Assembly (NCBI GenBank): GCA_944548615.1
Contig: OX155961.1
Coordinates: 17,976,334 to 18,040,333, forward strand
Direction of reading: 5' to 3'
Source: Micropterix aruncella
Lineage: Eukaryota; Arthropoda; Insecta; Lepidoptera; Micropterigidae
Length of the DNA stretch: 64,000 nt
The notes under the pieces were generated by a model. That model was not told where the DNA came from, ran no database searches, and saw nothing but the letters and a program-made list of their open reading frames with translations. Shown piece by piece: positions 21,055-33,213 of the stretch. The number at the start of each line of letters is the position of its first letter. Positions within the stretch are counted from its first letter, which is position 1. The position numbers were made by a program, and so were the translations under genes.

Positions 21055-24000
21055 CCCCAAGTAACATTTCAGGTTCTAAAAAGGTTTTGAGCAGGTTCTA
21101 GAACCTTTCGAGGACAACGCGAGATTCTGGACAACTCGTCATGACAACGTTAAAATAACCTTATTAAACCGTTCTGTAGCCTAAAAGGGCCCGACCTACA
21201 GAACCTCCGGATAACGTTTTGGCCTTAAGATTTCAGGAGCAATTAGCAAATCTCAAAAACTGATTATAACCTTTTCAGAACCTGCAAAGACTACTGAGGA
21301 CTAACGTACAAGCCTTGAATTAGCCCGGATTCGGCATTGAAATAATCTTGTTAGCTAGATTCCAGCTTTGAAAAAGTTCATAAAAGATTACGAAAATACA
21401 AAGTACGTCTCCTTGGGCTTGTTGAAGTTAGTTTAGGTTTGCTTTGGCTCTGAATATAGTTTGCACCTTATCCTGACATTGGAATAATAAAATGGAAGAT
21501 GACTAATGAATATAACATGGCGATTTACTATTTGGTAGACAAATTGTTACAGATAATGCTGTTATTGCCTGTTGTGTTAGGTCAATTTCATTGCGACGGT
21601 TAGTTTATTGATGAAATGTGCCATAATACCTCTGTAAAATTCACGGGCCCTCTCAATAACATGATTTAATATGCTTTAGGTATTATAAACTATTGATGTT
21701 ATTTTAAAATTATATGTGAAAAAAGGTCAAACGCTTTGAACTATTTTCCAAATACAAAAGTGTAACACCGAAATGAAATTCAAGCCTTACTAATAAGGAA
21801 ATGTAATTATAGTTATAATTAATTAACATTCCAAATACCGAAAAATGGCAGACTTTGTTCGAGAACCTGATAGTTTGGGATTTAACAAATTTATGACAAA
21901 CAAGCCCTGCCTCAACTCCTTTTGGACTTCAAAATGCGCAAAAGGAATTTCAATATACTAAACTAAGAACAACTGGTATATTTAAGGGCTAAATCAGGGC
22001 TTTCTGGTAAGACCAAGGTTTAATTAGTTTTTGTATATTCAAATTGGCTTTGTTTAAGGGCTTATTAGTCTGCGATAAGCCAGATTGGTCAAATAAACAA
22101 CTTTTTGCGGCCCAGCATTCAGTCACTGTCCAAAGCGTGCTTGTCTAAACTGCGTGCGGATAACACTGAGAAAATAGTGATTTGGTACATACCTACAGGA
22201 TGTTCACTTACGTACGGATTTATTAACCTCCCTAAGGTTTTAAACCTAATTACGATCAATACATACATTACAATTAGATCATCATCCTGTTTTAAATCTA
22301 GTTACGAACACAAGACATTAAGTAGTAAAAATATAAAAAACTGCAATACTAGATCCGAAAATTAATGCTATTTTATTGAATATGTAATAATAAGCACAAA
22401 AATTACGTACCTGCCGTAAAATTTATTGTGACATAAAATAGTTAAGTGAAAGAAAAAAAAACTGGTCAAGTGGAAGTCGAACTGTATGGAGAGGGTTCCG
22501 TACCATTCCATTTTCCATGAGAACTTCAGGACTTTTGTTTACATTTTCATGTAAACTATAAGAGAGGCCCTATATTATTATTATTTTTTATTTTATTTTA
22601 GTCAGTAGTTTCGGAGAAAGGAGGGGGGGGGGGAGAATGCTCGATTTTTGTATTCTCTTGATATCTTTTTAACTATGTAATTTAAAATAATAAAATATTA
22701 TATATGTATTCCCATTGAACGAGCCCTTCCCATTGATATTTTTATTTATTTATTTATTTATTTATAACGTACAAGAACAAAAAAATACAAGGACATGCAT
22801 ACTGTTGTACATGAGGAATAATTAAGAACAAACATTATAATAGCGAAAAACATAGCTCTATGGATATAAATATGCTAGCATATCCGAATGAGGCGAAATC
22901 GCACAACCAACTAGACCTAGAAGGTCTGTCTCTGGCTGTGCTGTGTTATACCAACAGTAACTGTATTTTTGTAACTCGCGAACTGACGAAGGTGATCAAT
23001 TTTAAATATTTCTAAATCTAACAAATGTGTTGTTACACAAATTAAAGTAAAATTTAAAGTAGAAAAAAAAAATAAATAAATATATATGTATGCAATTAAG
23101 GGCTAAAAATAAAGTAAACTTTACATTATATACAATAAATTTAAGTGGAAAATAAGTAATAATATATACAAATATATGAATAAACACTACATTCTAGTAT
23201 ATATGTTTAAGAAAATGATATGTAATATTGCACAATTTTACAAATACATATTTTTTTTTAAATATTCACCCTACAGTATTAATATGTAACACGTTCACTT
23301 ATTATTCTTAAATTTTCTGATTTGTCCTCTAAAATTGACCCCAAAATCGAAATTCGGTTATGTAGGAGATGTTGTTTCTAGTAGATGCGGAGAAAATAAG
23401 CTGTGACAAACGGACAGATAGAGATACACGAGAGAGACAGAGAGTCACCAATACAACCTACCTGCTTTTTAGGTAGATTTCTTAAAAATATACCTATTGC
23501 AATGGGTCGCGTGTTAGCAATTGATGAAAATCTCACCATATCTTTTTCGATTAAGATCGCCAGACCCTAAAACCACCCTTCGTTCCTATACGGGATAGAA
23601 CATTTCCTATGGAACAGGATAGAGGTCGAATTTCTAAACCGATCAAAATGAAACAATACAAAAATGTAATGGCCCAATACCTTGGATGAGTTCGTAGAAG
23701 AACGAGGTCCGCCGTCTTGTTCCAAAATGGCGGTCGCTCAAACTTTTAAAAAATAACAAATGTTAAGAATCATAGATCCAAACGAACCATAGATCCAAGG
23801 AAAGCTCTTGTTAACACCTACATTTTATTTCAAACTATTTTTCAATCCGCTCTCTAGTTTCAAAAGGGCGGCCGCTCAAACGTCGGTAAAATTTTCGCAT
23901 TTAGTTAAGTATGAGAGCCATTGTTTATGACTAATACACATGTGTAAAATGCCTGAGTATTTATGCTTTATGTATTTTTGTAAAATGTATATATCAAATA

Positions 24001-24965
24001 ATACATGTATCTCTTCCCTCGACGAAGCACCCCGCAGTGTATCGGTAAATATATGTTTCTCGCTCTAATATGTGCTTCGTCCGTGCACTATATCGCTAAC
24101 GCGGTTGAATGACCATGAAATGCTTTCTATGAACAGATCGACATCATTGCTTCGATTTGCTGTCTTTTTTCAAAAAAGCTGCCGGCTATAAAAATCTACC
24201 TTAATGGGTGCGCGTCATCGATTTTTTTTTGTCTTTTGAGGTACGGAACCCTAAGAGGGGTGTTAATAGTTACGAAGAAATATGAGATACCTTTTCATTG
24301 TTGATTCTCTCAGTATTCTTTTTTACTTTCCGTTTGAAATTGCTACTGCTGACCATCCTGTGCCAGGACATCCTGTATATTTTAGTTGATAATAATGTTA
24401 GTTTTGATTATGCACACGCGAAACCCACAAGGTTGAAAAGTGGTGTTACAGAAATACAAAAAGCATAAATTAAACCCACAATGCGCGTTTAGACTAGAAC
24501 TTATCTTACTGAATGCCAAAACGTATATGAAAATTACAATTGGTCTTAGTTCAAGCAAAAAAGACTGAGAATGGTTAGCGAAAAAATCTAAAAGCCCTAC
24601 GAAGGTTTTAAATCATGCTTAAGGGTCTTAGCGAAATGTGGTTCTGAAAAGGTCATTCTTAGGTTGCGTGTAAGACCAACTAGACATGCTTTACAATGTG
24701 GAGTGCCAAAATATAACCAAAGGAGAACCTTTTTAAAACCAGAAGCTCTGAGAACTTTTAAGTCGAATTTCTAAGCAAGCATAACGTTATATTATACTCC
24801 TTTGGAAGCCCATTAAGCTTTTTGAATAACTTTTCAGCCCTAGGAGTTATTTGCATAATAAAAAACTTAAGTATAACCTTAGGTAAAATTTAAAACCAGA
24901 AAATTACAATTCTAGGACCTAGAGGCACATATCAAAACCTCGGTGTTAAAAAAATGTTACTTGGG
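21055..24965. mobile_element. 3.9 kb element with CCCAAGTAACATTT inverted termini
   Basis: The left end CCCAAGTAACATTT (21056-21069) is matched by AAATGTTACTTGGG (24952-24965). The subterminal zones on both sides are dense in related words (GGTTCTAGAACC, AGAACCTTT, GGGCTTATTAG, TTTAAAACCAG). No transposase was recognised, and no target duplication is clear. Another repeat is nested inside at about 22470-24255. Confidence 0.6.
22470..24255. repeat. Nested dispersed repeat bounded by GGGTTCCGTACC / GGTACGGAACCC
   Basis: The left edge reads CTGGTCAAGTGGAAGTCGAA then AGGGTTCCGTACC, and the right edge GGTACGGAACCCT. I recognise this pair as the ends of a widespread lepidopteran repeat. The interior is AT-rich, with a TTTA run at 22738, a G run at 22624 and no coding domain. 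Confidence 0.5.
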
Positions 24966-25240
24966 ACTGGCTGCTTTTGATAACTTCGTTTCGCGTTGGA
25001 ATTACAAATTCAAATAAATTTTAAATTAAAGCCACGTTATAAATGTCCACATTATAAAGCCACATTATAAATTATAGATTTCTTAAGATGATTATAATTA
25101 AACGTTATAACTTTTGTGTATTGTAACTACTGATAATTTGAAATCAATAAATTAATTTGAATTTGAATTATTCTTTAGATATAATCGGTTAGATTAGTTA
25201 TAATTAAGATATAAATTAATAGTTTTTAAAAAACACTAAA

Positions 25241-25799
25241 AACACGCTTTTATAAATGCACGTAAAAACCAAAAAAGGTTTGTTATAATCTTGAAACCTG
25301 ATCGTGTTCAATGTCGATTAAGTGACCTTTCTCACAAGTGTAAACACGACTATGATACGATATTCTATCATGCAATGCCAGTTCCTGTCTTCCGGCTTCA
25401 TCATCAGACATTGAAACTTAATCGTGGTCAAAGTTCATTACAAGACCTTTCTAACAAGTCCAAACACGGCTATGATATGATATTCCATCATGGAATGCCA
25501 GTTCCTATCTTCCGGCTTCATCATCAGACCTTGAAACCTAATCGTGGTCAAAGTTCATTCCAAGACTTTTCTAACAAGTCGAAACACAGCTATGATACGA
25601 TGTTCCATCATGAAGTTCCAGTTCATATCTTCCGACTCCATCATCAGATCAGTTCGACAGTACCATATTATTGTATTGTCATCAGAACTACATACAGCTG
25701 ACAATTTTCATAATGCTACGATCCTTGGAAGATGGTTAAATTAGTTACCTTAGATTCCATTACATAGTTACATACAGTTCGACCTAATAAAAGCGTGTT
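25241..25799 (+). repeat. Element R120, copy a: three 120 bp tandem units within inverted ends
   Basis: Ends AACACGCTTTTAT (25241) and ATAAAAGCGTGTT (25799) are exact inverted copies. Inside, units start with TTGAAACCT at 25291, 25411 and 25531, exactly 120 bases apart, each with a CTTCC(A/G)GCTTCATCATCAGA end and a small TTCCATCATGGAA palindrome. Because 120 is divisible by three, one frame stays open for 136 codons, but this is a product of repetition. The right part (GGTCGACCTG on the reverse strand) is unique to the family end. Confidence 0.8.
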
Positions 25800-25915
25800 A
25801 AAAACGAATTTACGGCGTGAAGTTTGTAGCACCCGACGTTTAGGCGATGTTGTGTAGAGTAGAGGGTAGGCCGATGTCCAGGGTAGTCCAGTCTACCTTG
25901 TCTAGAGGGTTTTAA
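25800..25915. repeat. Penelope-type terminal unit, half copy
   Basis: AACGAATTTACGGCGTGAAG and GTAGCACCCGACGTTTAGGC match the terminal unit. The unit abuts R120 copy a directly. Confidence 0.75.
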
Positions 25916-26385
25916 TATAAACATTGAAGATACACGTCTCATAATATGGTTTATCGAGTTACGAAACGCAATTACATAGTTTGAAAAAACAGCCAAGCTG
26001 ATTACACGAGCTAAAACTTCAATCGCCATTGGTGAGCCAACGAGCCTGATACACTGGCGAGTTTCAAAAAACAACAGCAAATTATTTGCCAGCGGATCGG
26101 AGGCTTTAGAGCAATAAAAGGCATAATAATGGCATTATAATTTGATTGGAAAGAAGAATGCGCGAGTGCAGTTATTTATTGCGGCTCTTGTAACCGGGTT
26201 ATGGACTCCCTTTTATGGGTGTAACGAAAAGAATGTACGATCATTAAAAATATATGGAGGTATAATCTAACGGATGGCTGAGATCATAATAATATGACAG
26301 TGCAGTTCAATGCAGAATGTGCAATGCAGCTGTTTGAATAGCAGTTATCATCAATGAATAGACTGATGTACGTTGAAGGCCCTGA
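25916..26385. other. Intron sequence, no gene recognised
   Basis: Nothing supportable was seen. Confidence 0.5.
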
Positions 26386-26630
26386 CATTGATTATATGGG
26401 GTACTAGATTGCTCAATGTGGTAGTACGTTTTGATAACGTCAAGATGACACTCATAGTTCGACACATTTATTAATCTTCTCTTACGTTCAGTAGCCTGAT
26501 AGATGGCGTTCTAAACACGCCTATACGGTGCCATATCTCATAGCATGATGAATATTAACATAATATCAAACTATTTTTGAAGTCATAATTCTTATTATTT
26601 TAGTATTATTTACATAAACATGTTACTTAA
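26386..26630. repeat. MITE-like repeat family M1, copy c
   Basis: It begins CATTGATTATATGGGGTACT, then TTAATCTTCTCTTACGTTCA and GATAGATGGCGTTCTAAACA, and ends near ATTATTTACATAAACATGTT. The last part is shared with 39027-39172. Orientation is opposite to copies a and b. Confidence 0.72.
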
Positions 26631-28015
26631 AACCCCTCCTCTCGCGAAGTAAAAACTCACCTATCACTTTTGCGCGCGACATATTCGGGCAAAAAATCGA
26701 CGCGAGTCAACGGCCTTGAGAAAAACGCACATAACTTATAAACCACTAAACGGATTAAAAAAAGATAAAGAGAAAAATGATCGCATTGAAATTTGACATA
26801 TAAAACATTATAACCTTATCTCGTAAAACAATTAAGATAATAATGAATAAATATTACAAAATTGGCAAACTGAAAAAACTCGCCTATAAAATCATTTCGA
26901 TTTTTTTGTCACAAAATACGTAAAATATGCAAAAATTGTAAATACAGTATGTTCTTTATTAAATGCTTTACCAAAACGATATTTTTTTTTTACTTATTTG
27001 CATACAAAAATATTTATTTATTCAGCCAAGAAAAATTTTATGTATTCTCGTAAAAAAAAAATTTTTTAATTTTTAATTTGTGATTACTTATGGTATTTTT
27101 TTATATGAAATTCTTTCAAAATAACTTTATTACTACATCACACTTCTTAGAAATCACACCAGAACTTTGAGCTTTGTCTGATATTATAGAAAAATCTAAA
27201 GTTTTGAAAGTTTCCGCGTCCGAACTTAATAATAAACTTTGAATGCTCATAATATAAAATTCGTTACATTTTTTCAATTATATTGTCTTATCATAGACTT
27301 ATTATATGTCTAATAACTAATTACTATACTCCAAAGAGTCACATTTCATCGAAAAACTATGGAAAATCGCACTTTATTCTCTCATAGTAATTTATCAAAA
27401 CAAGTTTCTTTGCGCGATTCATATTACAAAACAAGATATAATGTTCAAAATACGCCTAATTATGTGATAACTTAGGATGTAAATGAAGCAATACTTATTT
27501 TGTTAGTAAATTAAAGCGACATTACGTCATATTTCGCAATATATCGGGATATTTCATAAACATTACAAAATAATAACAACCATTTTTTCGCGAGCCGTTT
27601 GTTGTCGCCGAAGTGTTTTCTTTAAAAATTCGTGAAAAACAGCAAATGGACTATCTCAAATGACTAATCCTCATTCCGAAACTACTTAAAATGCATATTA
27701 CTCACTGTTCTCCAGTAAATAACACTCAAAAACTGCACACACACACTTTTTATCACCAATTTCGCGGAGCCGTACGCGGCCGTGCGATCGCCGACGGGAG
27801 ACTAGGCGTTTGACGTCTATGCTCACTTTTTAAATCGTTGTTCGATATTGCCACACGGAAATCTTGAATTAAAGATATTTTGGCCATATCGTTGCGCCCT
27901 CAGAAAGCATATAGTAGCATTTTTCGCAGCGGCGAGCGCTTGGTCCGGTAGCGGACGTTACGGGGTTTAGGCGGCCGACATAAATGTCCCGAAATGGATG
28001 TTACGGATCGAGCGG
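26631..28015. other. AT-rich intron sequence with a GC pocket, no gene recognised
   Basis: Most of this is AT-rich. Positions 27755-27820 and 27895-28010 are GC-richer (CGCGGAGCCGTACGCGGCCG; GTTACGGGGTTTAGGCGGCC) but no frame matches a family. Confidence 0.5.
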
Positions 28016-28390
28016 CACGCTTTTATTAGGTCGACCTGTATGTAACTATGTAATGGGATCTAAAGTAACTAATTTAACCACCTTCCAAGGATCGTAGCGT
28101 CATGAAAATTGGCAGCTGTATGTAGTTCTGATGACAATACAATAATATGGTACTGTCGAACTGATCTGATGATGGAGTCGGAAGATATGAACTGGAACTT
28201 CATGATGGAACATCGTATCATAGCTGTGTTTGGACTTGTTAGAAAAGTCTTGGAATGAACTTTGACCACGATTAGGTTTCAAGGTCTGATGATGAAGCCG
28301 GAAGATAGGCACTGGGATTCCATGATGGAATATCGTATCATAGCCGTGAATGTGTCATATGTGAATATGGTATCATAGCCCAAAGGTTTT
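28016..28390 (-). repeat. Element R120, copy b
   Basis: CACGCTTTTATTAGGTCGAC at the left is the family end, followed by tandem units in reverse orientation relative to copy a (TCTGATGATGGAGTCGGAAG, AAGGTCTGATGATGAAGCCG). The second inverted end has decayed to TTTTCAGTGTTTTTTT. Confidence 0.75.
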
Positions 28391-28499
28391 CAGTGTTTTT
28401 TTAAAATTATTAATTAATTAATTTTTTAATTTACCTTTTAAATAAAAAAAAATATTTTTATACACTTTGAAGGTTTTTAGTTAGTAAGAGGATTGAGCT

Positions 28500-28560
28500 G
28501 AGTACCTTAGCTGAACGTTTCGGAGCCCGTGGCTCCTTCCTCAGCGGCAAGAAGAATACT
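28500..28560 (-). ncRNA. Hammerhead-ribozyme-like fold (probable relic)
   Basis: On the minus strand the order is CTGAGGA (28544-28538), one A, stem GGAGCC (28536-28531), loop ACG, stem GGCTCC (28527-28522), GAAA (28521-28518), then CGTTCAGC. This matches the conserved hammerhead core CUGANGA - stem II - GAAA except for the extra A. I cannot see a convincing stem I or cleavage site. Hammerheads are known in terminal repeats of Penelope-like elements, which are common in this window, so it is likely a retroelement relic. Confidence 0.4.
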
Positions 28561-28609
28561 AATTTTTAATTTGGGGTATACATGTTTCAAGCGCCATAGT
28601 TTATTCCAA

Positions 28610-28852
28610 TGCGCATTCTAAGCTCTCCGTATTATTTCTGTTATGTAATCAGCCTTTTTAAAAATGCGATAGAAGGCACTAATAATTATTGAATGTCACT
28701 ACTATTATCATTGGTTAATTAATGGGTTGTTATAATCAGTCATTTATAGAAACCCATTAATTATCAATGTTATTATAGATGCCACTTGCATGTCACCGGC
28801 ATAGAAAGGTTGCTAAAACGTACTATGGCATTGAGCTATCTAATACCCCGTG
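28610..28852. repeat. MITE-like repeat family M2 copy
   Basis: AAAATGCGATAGAAGGCACT, GGGTTGTTATAATCAGTC, AACCCATTAATTATCAATG and GGCATTGAGCTATCTAATAC match M2 blocks, partly as inverted pairs. Confidence 0.65.
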
Positions 28853-29741
28853 CTGCTCGAGTGCTGCCTCCTCTGTACACGACGTTGACTAGGATTGCGT
28901 CCGCGCGTGCCTTGGACTGGAAGGGGTTACGTTTTTCGCGTCTCTTTGAATTAGACTGGTGAAGAATTAAAAGCTCCGCTTCGGTTCTATGAATAATGAT
29001 TTTAACTTCGCTCGTCTTAGAATATGCGTCCAGAGCACGACCATTCGGTGGCCGCTTTGTTACCATCGATATACGATCCCCTAGATGGGCCTTTCGCGCT
29101 CAAAAATGACCCCTTCAAAACCACTACGGAAAGCCGGCCAGTAGTAGTTTGGTCGAAGTCCGCTGGCATTCAGCCGACCGTTTCCGGTGTGAGAGATGCC
29201 GCGAAGAATATTGGCGCGCTATTCTCTCGCATACCGTCCAATTTATTGCTCTCTGTCACATGATTTACGAGCAAAGGGTATGTGGAGCCAAGTTATTTGT
29301 ATCGAAGGGCATTTCTAGCTAATGATATACCGATGTTCGTTACAGCAGTATTCACAGTCGATACTCAAGATACTTAAGTAACACACCTTAAGGGAACCCT
29401 CTCGCGAGTGACACTCAAGGTCCACCTTAAAATTGCTATTCATACTCGTTACTTAAGTGCACTCCATTCAGTGAGTATGCACTCAAATGGATTCATTACT
29501 GATTTGAATCTGCTTCATTCCTATAACATGGTCTAGAGAATTTCTGCCGTCTTTGAACAACATCATTGTGCTCTGTGGTTCAAAATTCCCCACACGATCG
29601 CCGTTTCAAGGAGATTCTTAAAAGCTTACATTTTTCAGTGGAGATTCACGTGAGCAAAATGAGATACTCTTCTTCTGAGTCTTGGGCAAACGTCCTATCT
29701 CATATGTTTGGTAATGTAACATGAATCGGATACTTACATAC
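28853..29741. other. GC-richer unassigned intron stretch
   Basis: Positions 28850-29280 are clearly GC-richer than their surroundings and have short frames on both strands (for example a 79-codon plus-strand frame at 29024), but no family is recognised and no flanking splice logic is evident. It may be a decayed element or a conserved noncoding segment. The remainder to 29741 is ordinary intron. Confidence 0.45.
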
Positions 29742-29882
29742 CTTGAAGTATGAGTAAAGCCTGTACATCTGTCGGTAGTCTTTCAGGGGATGAAGAGTGA
29801 TGGCCCTGTGGACTTCGCGTCTCTTTAAAGGCCCTACATAGGCTCTGTCTCCGCTCGAGTTGTGATGCAGGATCATTTGCAT
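29742..29882 (-). CDS. CHSY1-like: Chondroitin sulfate synthase (CHSY-like), first exon found in window
   Basis: The exon encodes 47 residues in phase 0. The acceptor is TTTCTTCCAG|ATG (29883-29884) and the donor TTCAAG|GTATGT (29740-29741). Because a good acceptor precedes it, the ATG is internal rather than the start. Encoded blocks VHRAITLHPLKDYRQMYRLY and SYFK correspond to the ITLHP...YRLHSY segment after the N-terminal GT31-type domain of CHSY proteins. Exons for the signal anchor and the first transferase domain (about 300 residues in animal relatives) were searched for to the right and not found, so they lie outside the window or beyond my recognition. Confidence 0.93.
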
Positions 29883-31546
29883 CTGGAAGAAAGGAAAAGC
29901 GTTTAATTTTCAGTATTCAATCACCAAAGCATTCAAAACACATTATACTGCACCTAAATACGGAACCCTATTGGTAAGAGTTATCATACTGTCTGTCTGT
30001 CTGGTAATCACTATCGATTATCTAGGCCAGGTTTAACCCTAGACAGGTAAAACCCCGTGAAAATTACGATGAAGATTTAGTATTCTGTCGATAAATCTAA
30101 CTGTAATTATGCCGTTTACATCGAAGCAATGGTCAGTACTTCCGTCGCGCAATCTTGTCGACCAGCTATAGCAAATCTACAGTAACTATTGATTTGAATT
30201 GTACAAGAAAATATTTGATTTAGAAAAGAACTGCTGCTTTACTATGTAATGTAAAAACAATATATTTATTCATTCATTGATCAATAGAAAATAGATATAT
30301 CTTGATAAGACCTACTCTACTGTAGAATAAGGTTTTTAAAAATTGAATCACATAAACAGTAAAACACGTTTTTTATGTAAATTTACAAAATTTAAACTAA
30401 ATAATTTTCATAGAAGATATTTCATAAAGATAACTAATATGCAATTAGCTTATTCAAAATATCAAGTGCATCATATCACGTTGTACAGTACAAATAAAAG
30501 GTATCATTACAAATACTTGAAATACAATGTTATACAAATAGATAAATTTCTAATGTTCATGTAAATAAAGTTTCCTTTAATAAACTTCTATATCTTAAGA
30601 AAAATACATAAAGAAATATGGATATAAACGAGACATAATGACTAATGATTTTACAAATTCAGATTTTTATAATAGCTATCCCAGTGTCAAATTTATGATT
30701 CAATAAGTTGATAGAAGCTCTAAAAGTTTTGGAAATCTTTCAACATTCCGTAATGTTTCAGTAAAAATCAAGCAAATATTTTTTTGCTGAATTTTAGAGA
30801 AAACCTGGTAAACTTTGATTCAAGTATTTGGATGTGAGATAATCATTTTTAAAAGATTTTTCATTTTATTTATTTCTATCGTGGGTCTTTTTCTATCTAT
30901 TCATATATTTAATAAATTTATTTATTTATTTAATCGTACACAAAAAATACACCGTTAGCCTAGTACCTTTATTGTGCTGCTCCTAACTAATAGGGAGAGC
31001 CTGTTCTAAGGAGAACACCAATACAAATGATTATAAAATATATAACTTCCAAATAAAAAAAAACAGAATTAAAATTAGTTCAAATGAAATTTACACTACA
31101 CCATGATAATTTCACAACTATAAATTAAAAATAATAAAAAAAATGTGATAATAACTAATAATAAATAATAATAAATAGTAATAAGTAATATTACGTATAT
31201 ATTAAGTACTTCAATAGGATAAAGAAAAATATGCGTATATCAAAAAAATATTAAATATTAATTGTTTATTTTTGAATTGTGATAAATATATAAAAAAATA
31301 TATTTTTTACAGTTCATTATAAGAATGAATGAAAGACCCATAGTGGATGTGCAAGTACAGATAGTGTCGTCGACAAAACATCGGGTGTTTGATCGGGTGT
31401 AAAATCGTATTCGGTGTAAAATCGTATTTTTCTTTGTCATTTACAATGTCATTTAAGTTGTCTGTAATGGACCTTAAGTCCACTACATACGATCAACAAA
31501 TGCATCGATTTCCAGTGAAATCCACTGACACAATTCAGCTATTATT
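29883..31546. other. AT-rich sequence, no gene recognised
   Basis: Probably intron of the chondroitin synthase gene. A (TTTA)n run at about 30910 and a GAGAGCCTGTTCTAAGGAGA word at about 31000 resemble LINE 3' tails. Nothing is coding. Confidence 0.5.
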
Positions 31547-32744
31547 TTGACTCGTGCAGCTATGAATCAGCACAATGAAACAATACTTTTACTCAGAATA
31601 TTTCAAATTGCATCATTGCACGGCCTATATAAACCGGCCAAAAAGCAACCAAATTATCAGTCCCCGATTGATCACCTTCCCCCAAGGTTGCGACGGCATA
31701 TCCGGTACCCCTCTACGAGGTCGCTCAACGGATCCGGCTCCTTGGTTTCCTTTCCTCATTTTCCCTGAGTCTCGAAGCATCAGTCTGTAATCCCACAGAC
31801 TCGAGCCGTGCCCAGTACAAGATACTAGGAGCACACATACAATCCTCATCCACTCTCCTACATAACCGCGGTCGCGCAACCCTCGCGTCTCGATAAAGTA
31901 ATCCGGGCACTCGTTAATTCGGCAAGCGTTATAACTAGCAATATTCAATCGATTCAATCAATAAATATGTTGTGCTTCATCATAACCGCCTTTAAATACG
32001 GAGATAACTCGTAAGTTGACACCACCACCTCACATCGAATAATTTGGAGTCTTGTGAGGGGTGGTCCCTCTAATGTCCATTAAAAATGCCTTCAAATAGT
32101 CAACTATAGCGAAGACTGAGGAGCTGGGAGGATTTGTCCTTTCGCTCTGCTATTTGAACAATAGTACACAATACAAAAGACTAGATGAGACGGAAGTTCC
32201 CACGGTATTTAGCGGTGGTCTTCGCCGACCGCCTCTGTGGCTACTATTGACTTACTTTACCGTTTCGGAAACCGTGAAGAAGCATTCGCTATCAGGCGCG
32301 GGTCGAATCATCTTCGAGTCATTGTTGAAATTTCCTAAATGAAAACGAAATATTCAGGGCGTTGGAAAACAATGGCTGATTGGTAGGAGAGTTTATGACT
32401 TGTTTTGACTGAGCGACTGGAATAATGTGGGGAAGGGGAATTATTATGTAATACAGAATGACCTTACTAACTAAAAATACATACAATAAAGGGCAACAGA
32501 GAGCATAAATAAATTAAAAAATCATTGAATACCAAAAAGCGTGAAAAAATCATGGGCGTATCAGGAAAAATCAATGATATTTAGCTCCTAAAATACTATA
32601 AATAATAAAGAAATATTTCTAAATTATGTCCTAAATAAGGCAAGAAAAATTATAGAAGTAAATAAGGCTAAAAAAACTTGAGACACTATTGAAGATGTAA
32701 ATTCTAATGTGATGTAGTATTTTTCTTAAATACGGAGGAATTTA
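31547..32744. other. Unassigned stretch with GC-richer part
   Basis: Positions 31620-31930 hold overlapping frames on both strands (up to 110 codons on the minus strand), and 32160-32340 a 62-codon frame, but none shows a recognisable domain or splice context. I do not call a gene. Confidence 0.4.
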
Positions 32745-32975
32745 AAAATGATTTGTGTCGCTTGTATAAGAGATATTCCCAATGTGGTTTTGGTCCAACG
32801 ACGCATCTGTGTACCAAGTTTCAAGTCTCTAAGTCCAATACTTCGAGACTGAAATAAGACTAGCACGCCCCCTGGTGGACCGATTTCGACCACAATTTTC
32901 AACTCATGGTCAAATGATGCCTGCACACCAAATTACAGTTCAATTTGATGAAGTGTTTGGGCGCTATCGTGGAGG
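32745..32975 (-). repeat. Dispersed repeat, inverted counterpart of 11745-11965
   Basis: The blocks TTCAAGTCTCTAAGTCCAAT, TGGTGGACCGATTTCGACCA and GTGTTTGGGCGCTATCGTGG mirror those of the first copy. Confidence 0.6.
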
Positions 32976-32977
32976 AA

Positions 32978-33005
32978 TACACACACACACACACACATAC
33001 ACACA
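32978..33005. repeat. (CA)n microsatellite
   Basis: A short CA run with one T interruption. Confidence 0.9.
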
Positions 33006-33213
33006 GAAGTGCGTTCACAATACTTTCCTTTTTAGTAAAATAGAAAAGTAAAATATCGAGAAAAAATATCGAGACTACTTCAACTAACTCAAATATTCAT
33101 TTGCATAATACGCGAAATAAAGAGGACTTGCGTCATTTTAAGGTGCGACTGAGTAAGTTCGGCATAGCTTTCTCTGCCAATCTTACTTATTCTACAACAA
33201 ACTTCCATTACAC

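Noticed and set aside
25291..28370. CRISPR-like array
   Set aside because: The 120 bp units are contiguous tandem repeats without unique spacers, in an animal genome.
29024..29263. 79-codon plus-strand frame next to a CHSY exon
   Set aside because: Opposite strand to the gene, with no domain; the stretch is GC-richer but not demonstrably coding.
31625..31957. 110-codon minus-strand frame
   Set aside because: Overlapping frames on both strands of similar length and no recognisable family; likely chance in GC-richer sequence.
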